A DNA stretch of 64,000 nt from Alphaproteobacteria bacterium (GTDB taxonomy: Bacteria; Pseudomonadota; Alphaproteobacteria; Micavibrionales; UBA2020): NCBI GenBank assembly GCA_025934695.1, contig JAICWS010000005.1, positions 62,001 through 126,000 of the forward strand. The letters run 5' to 3'. The notes under the pieces were generated by a model. The model had not been told where the DNA came from. It saw nothing but the letters and a program-made list of their open reading frames with translations, and searched no databases. The stretch's first letter is position 1. Each line of letters opens with the position of its first letter. Below are positions 43,768-51,023 of the stretch, piece by piece. A program made the position numbers and the translations under genes.

Positions 43768-44817
43768 ATGCCCAATCCTCCTAAAGATATAGCCGCGGAA
43801 CTCAAAGGCGCAACCTCGCTGCCCGTCATCGTCGCGCCGATGTTCCTTGTGTCCAACGCGGATCTCGTCCTGGCCTCCTGCAAGGAAGGGCTAGTCGGCA
43901 GCATCCCCGCGGGCGCGTCGTGGACCGGCGCCGCCTTCGAACAGCTGCTTAAGGATCTTAATGATGGCATCGACAAGCTCAAAGCCGCCGACCCTGCCGC
44001 GAAGGTCGGCCCGTATGCCGTCAACCTGACGTTCAAAAGTATGAACAAGCGCCTCGATGCCGATATCGACCTTTGCGTGAAGTACAAAGTGCCCATCGTC
44101 CTGGCGTCCCACGAAGCGACGCAGGAACAGATCGACAAGATTCACGCTTATGGCGGCCTCGTCCTGCATGATGCGGCGACCATCGAACAGGCGAACAAGG
44201 CGATCGCCGCGGGCGCGGACGGCATCATCGCCATCGGCGCGGGCGCCGGTGGACAGGCGGGCACGATGAACCCCTTCGCGCTCGTGAACGGCATCCGCGA
44301 AGTATTTGACGGGCCGATCATCCTGGCGGGCTGCATCAATACGGGCCAGGATATTCTCGCCGCGCAGGCGATGGGCGCCGATATGGTTGTCATGGGCACG
44401 CGCTTTATCGCGACGGAGGAATCGAACGCAGAAACCGATTACAAGAACATGATCGTCGGCGCGCAATCGTCCGACATCATCTACACCTCCGCCATCTCCG
44501 GCGCGCCCGGCAATTTCATCCGCCAGAGCCTCGAAGGCTGCGGCTATGACGTCGAGCAGTTGAAGAAAGAGGGTGCGGGCGCCCCCAGAATTCCGCCGCC
44601 GCCGGGACAGGAATCCCGCGCCTGGAAATATGCCTGGTCCGCAGGCCAGGGCGTAGGCGGCATCCACGACATTCCAACCGCCGCCGAACTCGCCGACCGG
44701 CTGAAGGCAGAGCACGCCGCCGCGAAGGCGGAATTTGCGGTGAAGCTAGGGATTGTTCCCCCGCCCAAACCGCCCGCACCGGGCGTCTTCCGGTCACCAA
44801 AACCACCCTCGCCATAA
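43768..44817 (+). CDS. Nitronate monooxygenase-like FMN protein, paralogue 2
   Basis: A 349-residue paralogue of the flanking proteins. LPVIVAPMFLVSNADLVLASCKEGLVG is nearly identical to paralogue 1 (read as two parts, LPVIVAPMFLVSN and LASCKEGLVGS). The FMN region IILAGCINTGQDILAAQAMG and ADMVVMGTRFIATEES is conserved, as is GAGAGGQAGTMNP. C-terminal Pro-rich tail. The start is fixed by the promoter, which leaves only five bases before the ATG. It probably acts on nitronates or a related propionate-type nitro compound; the family also has unproven members. Confidence 0.88.
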   Translation: MPNPPKDIAAELKGATSLPVIVAPMFLVSNADLVLASCKEGLVGSIPAGASWTGAAFEQLLKDLNDGIDKLKAADPAAKVGPYAVNLTFKSMNKRLDADIDLCVKYKVPIVLASHEATQEQIDKIHAYGGLVLHDAATIEQANKAIAAGADGIIAIGAGAGGQAGTMNPFALVNGIREVFDGPIILAGCINTGQDILAAQAMGADMVVMGTRFIATEESNAETDYKNMIVGAQSSDIIYTSAISGAPGNFIRQSLEGCGYDVEQLKKEGAGAPRIPPPPGQESRAWKYAWSAGQGVGGIHDIPTAAELADRLKAEHAAAKAEFAVKLGIVPPPKPPAPGVFRSPKPPSP

Positions 44818-44934
44818 GTGCTACCCCGGCGAAGGCCGGGGTCCACGGACTTGATCGGTCGGAGGAAACTGGCAGGCGCCGGTTTTTCTGAAACGGCGCA
44901 GTCCGTGGACCCCGGCTTTCGCCGGGGTGGCACT
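44817..44934. repeat. Paired palindromic repeat element (GTAACCCCGG family), copy D
   Basis: Left arm AGTGCTACCCCGGCGAAGG and right arm CCGGGGTGGCACT pair almost perfectly over their whole length, and the pairing continues inward (GTCCACGGACT with AGTCCGTGGAC). The sequence of the ends differs from copies A and E, but differs in both arms together. It overlaps the last base of the paralogue 2 stop codon and lies between tandem genes. Confidence 0.85.
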
Positions 44935-44985
44935 ATTGGGTAAATGTTTGTCTTCATTAAATTTTCCAGATATTTCCCGAATCTA

Positions 44986-45015
44986 TTGACTATTCATCGG
45001 CGTTTTCGCTACTGT
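44986..45015 (+). promoter_or_regulatory. Promoter of nitronate-monooxygenase-like gene 3 (probable leaderless transcript)
   Basis: TTGACT (44986-44991), 18-base spacer, TACTGT (45010-45015), then ATCTT and ATG at 45021. No Shine-Dalgarno. Same geometry as the promoter at 43734. Confidence 0.6.
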
Positions 45016-45020
45016 ATCTT

Positions 45021-46088
45021 ATGAAAAAGCAAAACCCCATCACCGAAAAGCTCAAAGATCAACTCTCCCTGCCCCTCTTCGTGGCGCCGCTGTTCCTGAA
45101 TTCGACCCCGGAACTGGTACTGGCCTGCGTGAAGGAAGGCTTCATGCCGGGCCTGCCCGCCTATGGCGTTTTCACCAGTGAAGAATGGGATCACTGGCTG
45201 ACAGAAGTTGACGAGGGCATTGCGAAACTGAAAGCAGAAGATCCGACCCGCAAGATCGCCCCCTATGCCGCCAACCTGATTTTCAAGGAAAATAACCAGT
45301 TCCTCGGCCCCGACCTCGACCTCTGCGTGAAGCACAAGGTGCCGATCATTCTCGCCTCCGCCACGCCATCGAAGGAGCAGATCGACAAGATCCATTCCTA
45401 CGGCGGCATCGTGTTCTACGACGTCAAGACTCTCGACGAAGCGAAGCGCGCGATGGAAGTCGGCGCCGACGGCATGATCGCCGTCACCGCGGGCGCCGGG
45501 GGCCAAGGGACCACCAAGAATCCGATTTCCTTTGTGGGCGAGATCCGCCAGTTCTTCGACGGACCGCTCGTGCTGGCCGGCTGTCTGTCGACGGGCCACG
45601 ATATTCTTGCGGCGCAAACCATCGGCGCGGATTTCGCGACCATGGGCACCCGCTTCATCGCAACCAGGGAAGCGCGCGCGGAAGAGGGCTACAAGCAGAT
45701 GGTCGCGCATTCGACCTCGGAGAATATCGTTTATACGACCGCCTTCACCGCCGAACCCGCGAACTTCATCGACGGCAGTATCACCGCCTCCGGCTATGAT
45801 GCCGACAAGGCGCGCAAGGAAGGCATCACGGCCCAGCGCGTCAAGCCGCCGCCGGGAGAGAAATCGAAATCCTGGGTCAAAATCTGGGCCGCCGGACAGG
45901 GCGTGGGCAATATCCACGACGTGCTGCCGGTGCAGGCTCTGGCCGAGCGCCTCAAGCGCGAATATGCCGACGCGAAACAGGAAATGGCGGAGCGGCTGGG
46001 TTTTGCGTTCAACACCTGCGCCAATTGCGCGCCCGCGAACGATACGCTGCCCGCACCCGCTGCCGCAAAGTCAGCGCCGAAGGTTTAG
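45021..46088 (+). CDS. Nitronate monooxygenase-like FMN protein, paralogue 3
   Basis: A 355-residue paralogue: LPLFVAPLFLNSTPELVLAC replaces the LPVIVAPMFLVSN of the other two, and GAGGQGTTKNP and LVLAGCLSTGHDILAAQTIG ... MGTRFIATREA are conserved. It is the most divergent of the three in its N-terminal strand, hinting at a changed substrate. A C-terminal Cys pair (NTCANCAP) is not seen in the other two. Start codon placed by the promoter five bases upstream. Ends before a palindromic terminator-like repeat. Confidence 0.87.
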   Translation: MKKQNPITEKLKDQLSLPLFVAPLFLNSTPELVLACVKEGFMPGLPAYGVFTSEEWDHWLTEVDEGIAKLKAEDPTRKIAPYAANLIFKENNQFLGPDLDLCVKHKVPIILASATPSKEQIDKIHSYGGIVFYDVKTLDEAKRAMEVGADGMIAVTAGAGGQGTTKNPISFVGEIRQFFDGPLVLAGCLSTGHDILAAQTIGADFATMGTRFIATREARAEEGYKQMVAHSTSENIVYTTAFTAEPANFIDGSITASGYDADKARKEGITAQRVKPPPGEKSKSWVKIWAAGQGVGNIHDVLPVQALAERLKREYADAKQEMAERLGFAFNTCANCAPANDTLPAPAAAKSAPKV

Positions 46089-46106
46089 GAGACCTCTCTC
46101 AGCAAT

Positions 46107-46134
46107 CGTAACCCCGACTTCCGCCGGGGTTACG
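46107..46134. repeat. Single GTAACCCCG palindrome (family 1), probably a terminator
   Basis: CGTAACCCCGACTTCCGCCGGGG plus TTACG forms one nearly perfect hairpin between converging genes. It represents half of the paired elements seen elsewhere. Confidence 0.75.
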
Positions 46135-46155
46135 GGAGCGCTGATGGAGCGCATA

Positions 46156-47331
46156 TTACGCCGCCGGAAAGACCTCGGTGTTCGAGCCGGGGAGTTCGTA
46201 GAAGCTGTGCGGGCCATTGAGGGACGGGTTCTTGTGATAGGTGCCTGTAATCTGGTTATGAATGGCCGAGGTGTAATCCGTGCCGTCCTGCGCCTCGTGG
46301 ATGCCGTAGCTTGCCACGATGGGTCCGCTGTCGGAAATGATGTTGTCGATGATAAGGGTATTGGTCGTGTGGAAGGTCGTGCCTGAAACGCTGTCCTTGA
46401 CGGATTCAAGACGTATTTCCTCATAAGCGTGGTTGCCCGCGCGGGAGTCGTTGGTCAGTGTCGAATTCTCCAGCTCGCTGCCCGAACTGCCGCGGAAGCG
46501 CACGCCCCGGTCCATATTGTCGTGGATATTCACGCCGTTGATCAGCACGTTGTTGGCGAGATCGACCTGGATGCCGTCTTCGCCGTTGCTGTAGAACTGG
46601 CCCCCGGTCACCGTAATGTTATGCGTGAGGGGAATATTATCCGAACCGCGCTGGATCATAAGGCCATTACTGCCGTTGCCGTACGAGATGTCGTTCGAAA
46701 GCTCCGTATTCTGCGAATCCGTGACCACGTTGAACCCGTGACGGCCGTTGTCATAGGCGACGTTATTGTCCACATGCCCGTCGATCTGGAAGTCCATCGT
46801 GAAGCCGTCGAGTCCGTTGCCATGGCTGACGCAGTTGGTGATCGACAGGTTGGTCGTCTCCTCGTGCGGGTCGAAGCCGTAGCCCGAGCAGTTCTTTATC
46901 TCGACGTGATCGAGCGTGATGTTCGTATCGGTGCCCGGCCCGCCCGGCGTCACGCCGTTGAACCAGCCATCGGTCTTGCCTGTCGTGTTCGCCCGGTTGC
47001 CGTCGATGGTGAGGTCATGCATGCCGATGTCGTGGTTCTGCACGCCCGACTGGTCGCGGAAAATGCCCGTCACCGGATGGCTCCAGCCGTTGATAAGCTT
47101 GACGGTCGTGCTGCCCATCCCGTCGCCGAAGACGGTGATGTTGTCGTAGAGCATGATGGCGCCCTTGGACGATGACGATTGCCCATGCACGATATAGGTG
47201 CCCGTGGGGATATAAACCTCGCCGCCGCCTGCTGCGTGGGCCGCGTTGACTGCCGCCTGGATTGCGTTCGTATCGTCGGCGACGCCATCGCCCTTCGCGC
47301 CGTAATTCTTCACATTGTAAATCGTCGCCAT
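46156..47331 (-). CDS. AlgE-type mannuronan C5-epimerase, single A-module (parallel beta-helix)
   Basis: A 391-residue right-handed parallel beta-helix protein that matches the catalytic A-module of Azotobacter AlgE epimerases along its whole length, from YNVKNYGAKGDGVADDT at the start through DLTIDGNRANTTGKTDGWFN, SGYGFDPHEETTNL, NVAYDNGRHGFNVV and SNGLMIQRGSDN. These enzymes convert beta-D-mannuronate to alpha-L-guluronate in alginate. The four catalytic residues remembered from AlgE4 (Y149, D152, H154, D178) align with Y151, D154, H156 and D180. Unlike AlgE proteins it has no C-terminal calcium-binding R-modules, and no signal peptide is visible, so export is unexplained. ATG 47331 has AGGAG upstream. 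No alginate biosynthesis genes are in the window. Confidence 0.88.
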   Translation of the reverse strand: MATIYNVKNYGAKGDGVADDTNAIQAAVNAAHAAGGGEVYIPTGTYIVHGQSSSSKGAIMLYDNITVFGDGMGSTTVKLINGWSHPVTGIFRDQSGVQNHDIGMHDLTIDGNRANTTGKTDGWFNGVTPGGPGTDTNITLDHVEIKNCSGYGFDPHEETTNLSITNCVSHGNGLDGFTMDFQIDGHVDNNVAYDNGRHGFNVVTDSQNTELSNDISYGNGSNGLMIQRGSDNIPLTHNITVTGGQFYSNGEDGIQVDLANNVLINGVNIHDNMDRGVRFRGSSGSELENSTLTNDSRAGNHAYEEIRLESVKDSVSGTTFHTTNTLIIDNIISDSGPIVASYGIHEAQDGTDYTSAIHNQITGTYHKNPSLNGPHSFYELPGSNTEVFPAA

Positions 47332-47465
47332 GTGCCGCTCCTGTTCCGTTGCGCTGCCCTGCCCTGCCGGCCTTTTACGGGCCGCGACTCCCTGACCCAA
47401 CGGCACGATGCGTCCGCGGTTCCGGAAATGGGGTTTCAAGGAATGAAGGGCCCAACACCCACACA

Positions 47466-47493
47466 ACCGTCACCCCGGCGAAGACCGGGGTGA
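47466..47493. repeat. Single CGTCACCCCGG palindrome (family 1)
   Basis: CGTCACCCCGGCGAAGACCGGGG followed by TGACG forms one hairpin. It lies between the epimerase start and the end of the next minus-strand gene, in a 197-base gap that shows nothing else clear. Confidence 0.7.
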
Positions 47494-47528
47494 CGCTAAA
47501 TGATAGAAGCGTTGTTAAACCAGAAGCG

Positions 47529-47846
47529 CTATTCGGGTTTGTGAGAGGTGGGCTTGCGGCGGGGGAACGGCTTCTTCGCGGTAACCTTCTTCGCCGCCGG
47601 TTTGCGCTTCGGCTTTTCGGCGGCGTCGTTCAGTTCCTTTTTGATCGCGCGTTTGCGCGCAGGTTTTTTGGCAGGTTCTTCAACTTTTGGAGCGGGCGCG
47701 ACGGTCGCAGCGGTGGGTCGGTCATCCTCGACTGCGGCGGACGGATTGACCGGCGGCGCAGATGCCGGCACAGGTTCTTCATGCGTCTTGGGCCGCGCGT
47801 GGCCGGCGATCACCAGATATTTATGCATCCAGTCGTTTTCGCTCAT
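47529..47846 (-). CDS. Basic Lys/Ala/Pro-rich protein, histone H1-like tail
   Basis: A 105-residue protein: a short ordered start (MSENDWMHKYLVIAGHARPK) and then a long low-complexity tail rich in Lys, Ala and Pro (KKPARKRAIKKELND, KRKPAAKKVTAKKPFPRRK) like bacterial histone-H1-type DNA-binding tails. It probably binds nucleic acid non-specifically. Start at ATG 47846 has AGAGG at good distance; an in-frame ATG 8 codons upstream is possible. Confidence 0.6.
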   Translation of the reverse strand: MSENDWMHKYLVIAGHARPKTHEEPVPASAPPVNPSAAVEDDRPTAATVAPAPKVEEPAKKPARKRAIKKELNDAAEKPKRKPAAKKVTAKKPFPRRKPTSHKPE

Positions 47847-47991
47847 GAAGCGCCTCTTCTGCTGTGACATCAGCCTAACATCCCCAGCCTAGCCATGTCA
47901 AGTTTATGGAAATAAGTTATTTCAGCCAGTTAGCTGTGGATAAGTCCCGTCCTGCTTGACCCTTTCGAGGCCTGCGCTTTATTTTTCGGAT

Positions 47992-48126
47992 ATGGGCCAG
48001 CACACAAAATCGACCACACCCCCGAAGCGGAAGCAGAAGAGCGCCGACAACCTGCGCCAGAACCTGCTCAAGCGCAAGGAACAGGCCCGCGCACGCAGCG
48101 CCCAACAGGAAACGGAGAAGAAATAA
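47992..48126 (+). CDS. Very small basic protein (44 aa) directly upstream of dcd
   Basis: A 44-residue, Lys/Arg/Gln-rich, probably helical protein ([20 protein letters not shown], then [19 protein letters not shown]). Its stop codon overlaps the dcd start by one base (TAATG), so the two are translationally coupled. Short basic frames before dcd seem familiar from other alphaproteobacteria, but I cannot name the family. An unlikely chance frame, given coupling and composition. Confidence 0.55.
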   Translation: MGQHTKSTTPPKRKQKSADNLRQNLLKRKEQARARSAQQETEKK

Positions 48127-48680
48127 TGTCCATCATGCCCGACAGCTGGATCCGCGAGCAGGCGCTCGAACACGGCATGATCAAGCCCTTCGAGGAACGC
48201 CTCAAGCGCGAGGGCGTGATTTCCTACGGCCTGTCCTCTTACGGCTACGATTGCCGCCTCTCCGACGAATTCATGATCTTCACGAATGTCGACAATGCCA
48301 TCGTCGACCCGAAGGCCTTCAACCCGGCCAGCTTCGTGACGCGCAAGACCGACGTCTGCATCATCCCGCCCAATTCCTTCGTGCTGTGCCGCACGGTTGA
48401 AACCTTCAAGGTGCCCCGCGACGTGCTCGTCGTCTGCCTGGGCAAAAGCACCTATGCGCGCTGCGGCCTCATCGTCAACGTGACGCCGCTCGAGCCGGAA
48501 TGGGAAGGCCAGGTCACGCTGGAAATCTCGAACACCACGCCGCTGCCCGCCAAGGTCTATGCCAATGAAGGCATCGCGCAATTCCTGTTCTTCAAGGGCG
48601 AAAGCGTCTGCGAAGTCTCTTACGCCGACCGCGCCGGCAAGTACCAGAACCAGAAGGGCGTCACCCTGCCGAAAATGTGA
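48126..48680 (+). CDS. dcd: dCTP deaminase
   Basis: Converts dCTP to dUTP in thymidylate synthesis. The 184-residue protein matches the Dcd family: [17 protein letters not shown] near residue 40, [26 protein letters not shown] (read as KSTYARCG and [11 protein letters not shown]), catalytic Glu in [11 protein letters not shown] and the C-terminal GIAQFLFF ... [14 protein letters not shown]. Coupled to the small basic gene upstream. Confidence 0.96.
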   Translation: MSIMPDSWIREQALEHGMIKPFEERLKREGVISYGLSSYGYDCRLSDEFMIFTNVDNAIVDPKAFNPASFVTRKTDVCIIPPNSFVLCRTVETFKVPRDVLVVCLGKSTYARCGLIVNVTPLEPEWEGQVTLEISNTTPLPAKVYANEGIAQFLFFKGESVCEVSYADRAGKYQNQKGVTLPKM

Positions 48681-48792
48681 CCGCGGGCAGCCCAAGGAGA
48701 CCCTCCGCCCGAGGCATAAAAGCCCGGTTGTTTTTCCTTGCATTTCTGTTTTTATTGTCATAATGTGTCATGGATTTTAAGGAAGATGATCC

Positions 48793-49296
48793 ATGCCCCA
48801 GCACACGCGCGAAGAACTCGGCCGGAAACTGCTCTACGATATTGCCATCGGCAAGGAAGCCGCGGCGCACAAGCTTATCGACGAGGGCGCCTGGCTGAAC
48901 GTGAAGGACACGGACGGGGGCATCGCCCTGCACAAGGCCGCGGCCGCCGGCAGGACCGGGATCCTCAACACGCTGCTGGCCCGCACCTCCGCCCTCGACC
49001 CGAAAGACGATGCGGGCTACACGCCGCTGATGTATGCCGCGCGGCTGGGAAAAACGGATGCTGTCGCTTCCCTTCTCAAGGCCGGTGCGAGCATCACCGC
49101 TAGAAACGCCATCGGCCAGTCGGTCCTCGACCTCGCGAAGGAAGGCGGCGATCTTCGGATCATCAGCATGATCGTTGATGTCGACGTCGAAGGCCGCCGC
49201 AAGCTTGCCGATGAATGGAAAGACGCCGCGATGCATGTCGACCATCAGGTGACGGTGTCGAAGCCACTGCAGCTGAAGATCGGGCCGAAGTTCTAA
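48793..49296 (+). CDS. Ankyrin-repeat protein (167 aa)
   Basis: A soluble 167-residue protein with about three ankyrin repeats: DTDGGIALHKAAAAGRTGIL, DDAGYTPLMYAARLGKTDAV and NAIGQSVLDLAKEGGDLRII, followed by a short C-terminal part (KPLQLKIGPKF). TAAGGAAG precedes the ATG. It converges on the long ankyrin gene across a palindromic repeat. The last segment resembles the end regions of its neighbours only weakly, so direct duplication cannot be claimed. Confidence 0.88.
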   Translation: MPQHTREELGRKLLYDIAIGKEAAAHKLIDEGAWLNVKDTDGGIALHKAAAAGRTGILNTLLARTSALDPKDDAGYTPLMYAARLGKTDAVASLLKAGASITARNAIGQSVLDLAKEGGDLRIISMIVDVDVEGRRKLADEWKDAAMHVDHQVTVSKPLQLKIGPKF

Positions 49297-49302
49297 CAAT
49301 CA

Positions 49303-49353
49303 CGTCATCCCCGACCAGTGAGCGCGAAGCGCGAACGCAGCGCAGGGATGACG
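49303..49353. repeat. Palindromic repeat with CGTCATCCCCG ... GGGATGACG (family 3, short form)
   Basis: CGTCATCCC and GGGATGACG form the outer arms, with AGCGCGAAGCGCG-type sequence inside. It lies between two converging ankyrin genes (stops at 49296 and 49356) and probably terminates both. Confidence 0.7.
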
Positions 49354-49355
49354 AT

Positions 49356-50903
49356 TTACTTGATTAGCCCTGGCGTCTTCTTCTGCACCGGCAGAACGTG
49401 CGGGTCGGGTGGGTTGCCCCCGAGTTCCTTGAGCTTCGCGTAAGCCTCGTCGATCGCTTCCTGCCGCTGGACATCGGAGAAATTCTGCACGGTCACGGGC
49501 GCAGGTCTCTCCGTATCACGGAAAATGACCTGCTGGGTCCAGAAATTGAAGGTCATGGTCAGCCCATCACCCTCGCGCACCTCGAGGCTGTGGTCGTTGA
49601 TGCGCTGGTAATGAAATCCATCCGGCGGCGCGGCGGCGGCGGGCGCGGCGGTCTTGACGGTTTCGTGCCGGTAGCGGGCGAGATAATCCTTGGCTCGCTT
49701 CTTGTCGGCCGCAACCGCGTGATCATAGGCGGACATGCCGTGCTGGTCGTGGGCGTCGGGTTTCGCGCCCGCCTTGATCAGCAGCGACAGGGCTTCGATC
49801 TGGTCCGCGCTCACCGCCCGCATCAAAGGGGTGCGGCTCTCGCTGTCCAGGGCGTTGACGTCGGCGCCCGCGCCGATCAGCAGTTCCAGCACGCGGCCAT
49901 GTCCGCGTTCGGCGGCGGCAAAGAGCGCCGGCTCAAGATCCAGCTTCGCGCCAGTGGCCTCCGCCGCCGACAACAGGGTCATCACGGTGCGGATCGAACC
50001 CGCGCCGGCGGCCAGGGTCAGCGCCGTCAGCCCCTGCTTGTCGCACGCGCCGAGGTCCGCCTTGGCCCTCACCAGCATGTCGACGATTTCCTGGCTATTG
50101 TTGCGCGCCGCGATAACGAGCGGAATATTGCCTTCGTTGTCCTTGACGTTCGGGTTGGCGCCCTTGTCGAGCAGAATCTTCACCAGGTCAGAGCGCTCGT
50201 TCGCCACCGCCATCTGCAAAGCGGGTATTCCCTTGTGCGTTCTGAATTCGATGTCGGCCTTCTGGTTCAGCACCCATTCGAGGATCGAAGTGGTGCCCGC
50301 GGTGACGGCAGCGTGCAGCGCGGTGACGCCCTCGTGCTGGGTCGCCGAGTTGATGTTGATGTCGAGTTTTTCCATCATGCGCGACAGCAGGCGTTCCGGC
50401 GCGCCATGAGTGACGGCGGTGATCAGCACCTGCCGGACCGACTTGTCGTCCCTCGCGCAATAGTCCAGCAGCAGGTCCGCCGCCTTCCAGCCCTTCTGGT
50501 TGACGGCCGTCATGAGCGGCGTATTGCCGTAGTCGTCGGTGACATTGAGTTCGGCACCCGCGTCGATCAGCGCCTTAATCACCTTCAGGTGGCTCGGCGT
50601 GCGATAGCAGGCAAAATGCAGCGCCGTGCGGCCGCAGCTGGCGTCCTTCTTCAACACGGACGCCTTTTTATCGAGCAGCGCCTGCACGCAAGCGAGCGCC
50701 GTTTCCTCCCGATATTGAGTCATGGCGATAAACAGGGCAGGCCCGTAGTTGTATCTCACGAGATTGGGATCGGCCCCTTTGTCGAGCAGCTTTGTCGCAG
50801 TTTCCGAATGACCTTCGGAAAGAGCGCGATAAAGCGCATAGTTCTTTTCTTTCTGGCTCAGCCCGAACAAAGCATGGTTCCTTGACAAATATTGAATTGC
50901 CAT
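49356..50903 (-). CDS. Large ankyrin-repeat protein (515 aa)
   Basis: Residues 20-410 are about ten to twelve consecutive ankyrin repeats (for example DDYGNTPLMTAVNQKGWKAA, HEGVTALHAAVTAGTTSILE, DNEGNIPLVIAARNNSQEIV, DSESRTPLMRAVSADQIEAL). A charged linker follows, then a separate C-terminal domain of about 80 residues (HYQRINDHSLEVREGDGLTM, FWTQQVIFRDTERP) of unknown fold. No signal peptide. In host-associated bacteria such proteins are often effectors, but they also occur in free-living ones; no secretion signal is visible, so the role stays open. Confidence 0.9.
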   Translation of the reverse strand: MAIQYLSRNHALFGLSQKEKNYALYRALSEGHSETATKLLDKGADPNLVRYNYGPALFIAMTQYREETALACVQALLDKKASVLKKDASCGRTALHFACYRTPSHLKVIKALIDAGAELNVTDDYGNTPLMTAVNQKGWKAADLLLDYCARDDKSVRQVLITAVTHGAPERLLSRMMEKLDININSATQHEGVTALHAAVTAGTTSILEWVLNQKADIEFRTHKGIPALQMAVANERSDLVKILLDKGANPNVKDNEGNIPLVIAARNNSQEIVDMLVRAKADLGACDKQGLTALTLAAGAGSIRTVMTLLSAAEATGAKLDLEPALFAAAERGHGRVLELLIGAGADVNALDSESRTPLMRAVSADQIEALSLLIKAGAKPDAHDQHGMSAYDHAVAADKKRAKDYLARYRHETVKTAAPAAAAPPDGFHYQRINDHSLEVREGDGLTMTFNFWTQQVIFRDTERPAPVTVQNFSDVQRQEAIDEAYAKLKELGGNPPDPHVLPVQKKTPGLIK

Positions 50904-50971
50904 ATCCTAAAGTTGACATATGAGAAGTCAAGCTACCAAATTATGATCAGAATCAAGGTGCTGTACGTTGA

Positions 50972-50999
50972 TTGACAGAGCTTAAGCTATTGATAATAT
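50972..50999 (+). promoter_or_regulatory. Promoter of the DHH phosphoesterase gene
   Basis: TTGACA (50972-50977), 16-base spacer, TAATAT (50994-50999), followed by an AGAAGAGAG ribosome-binding region before the TTG start at 51024. Confidence 0.7.
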
Positions 51000-51023
51000 A
51001 GAAATTACAGAAGAGAGCATGCT

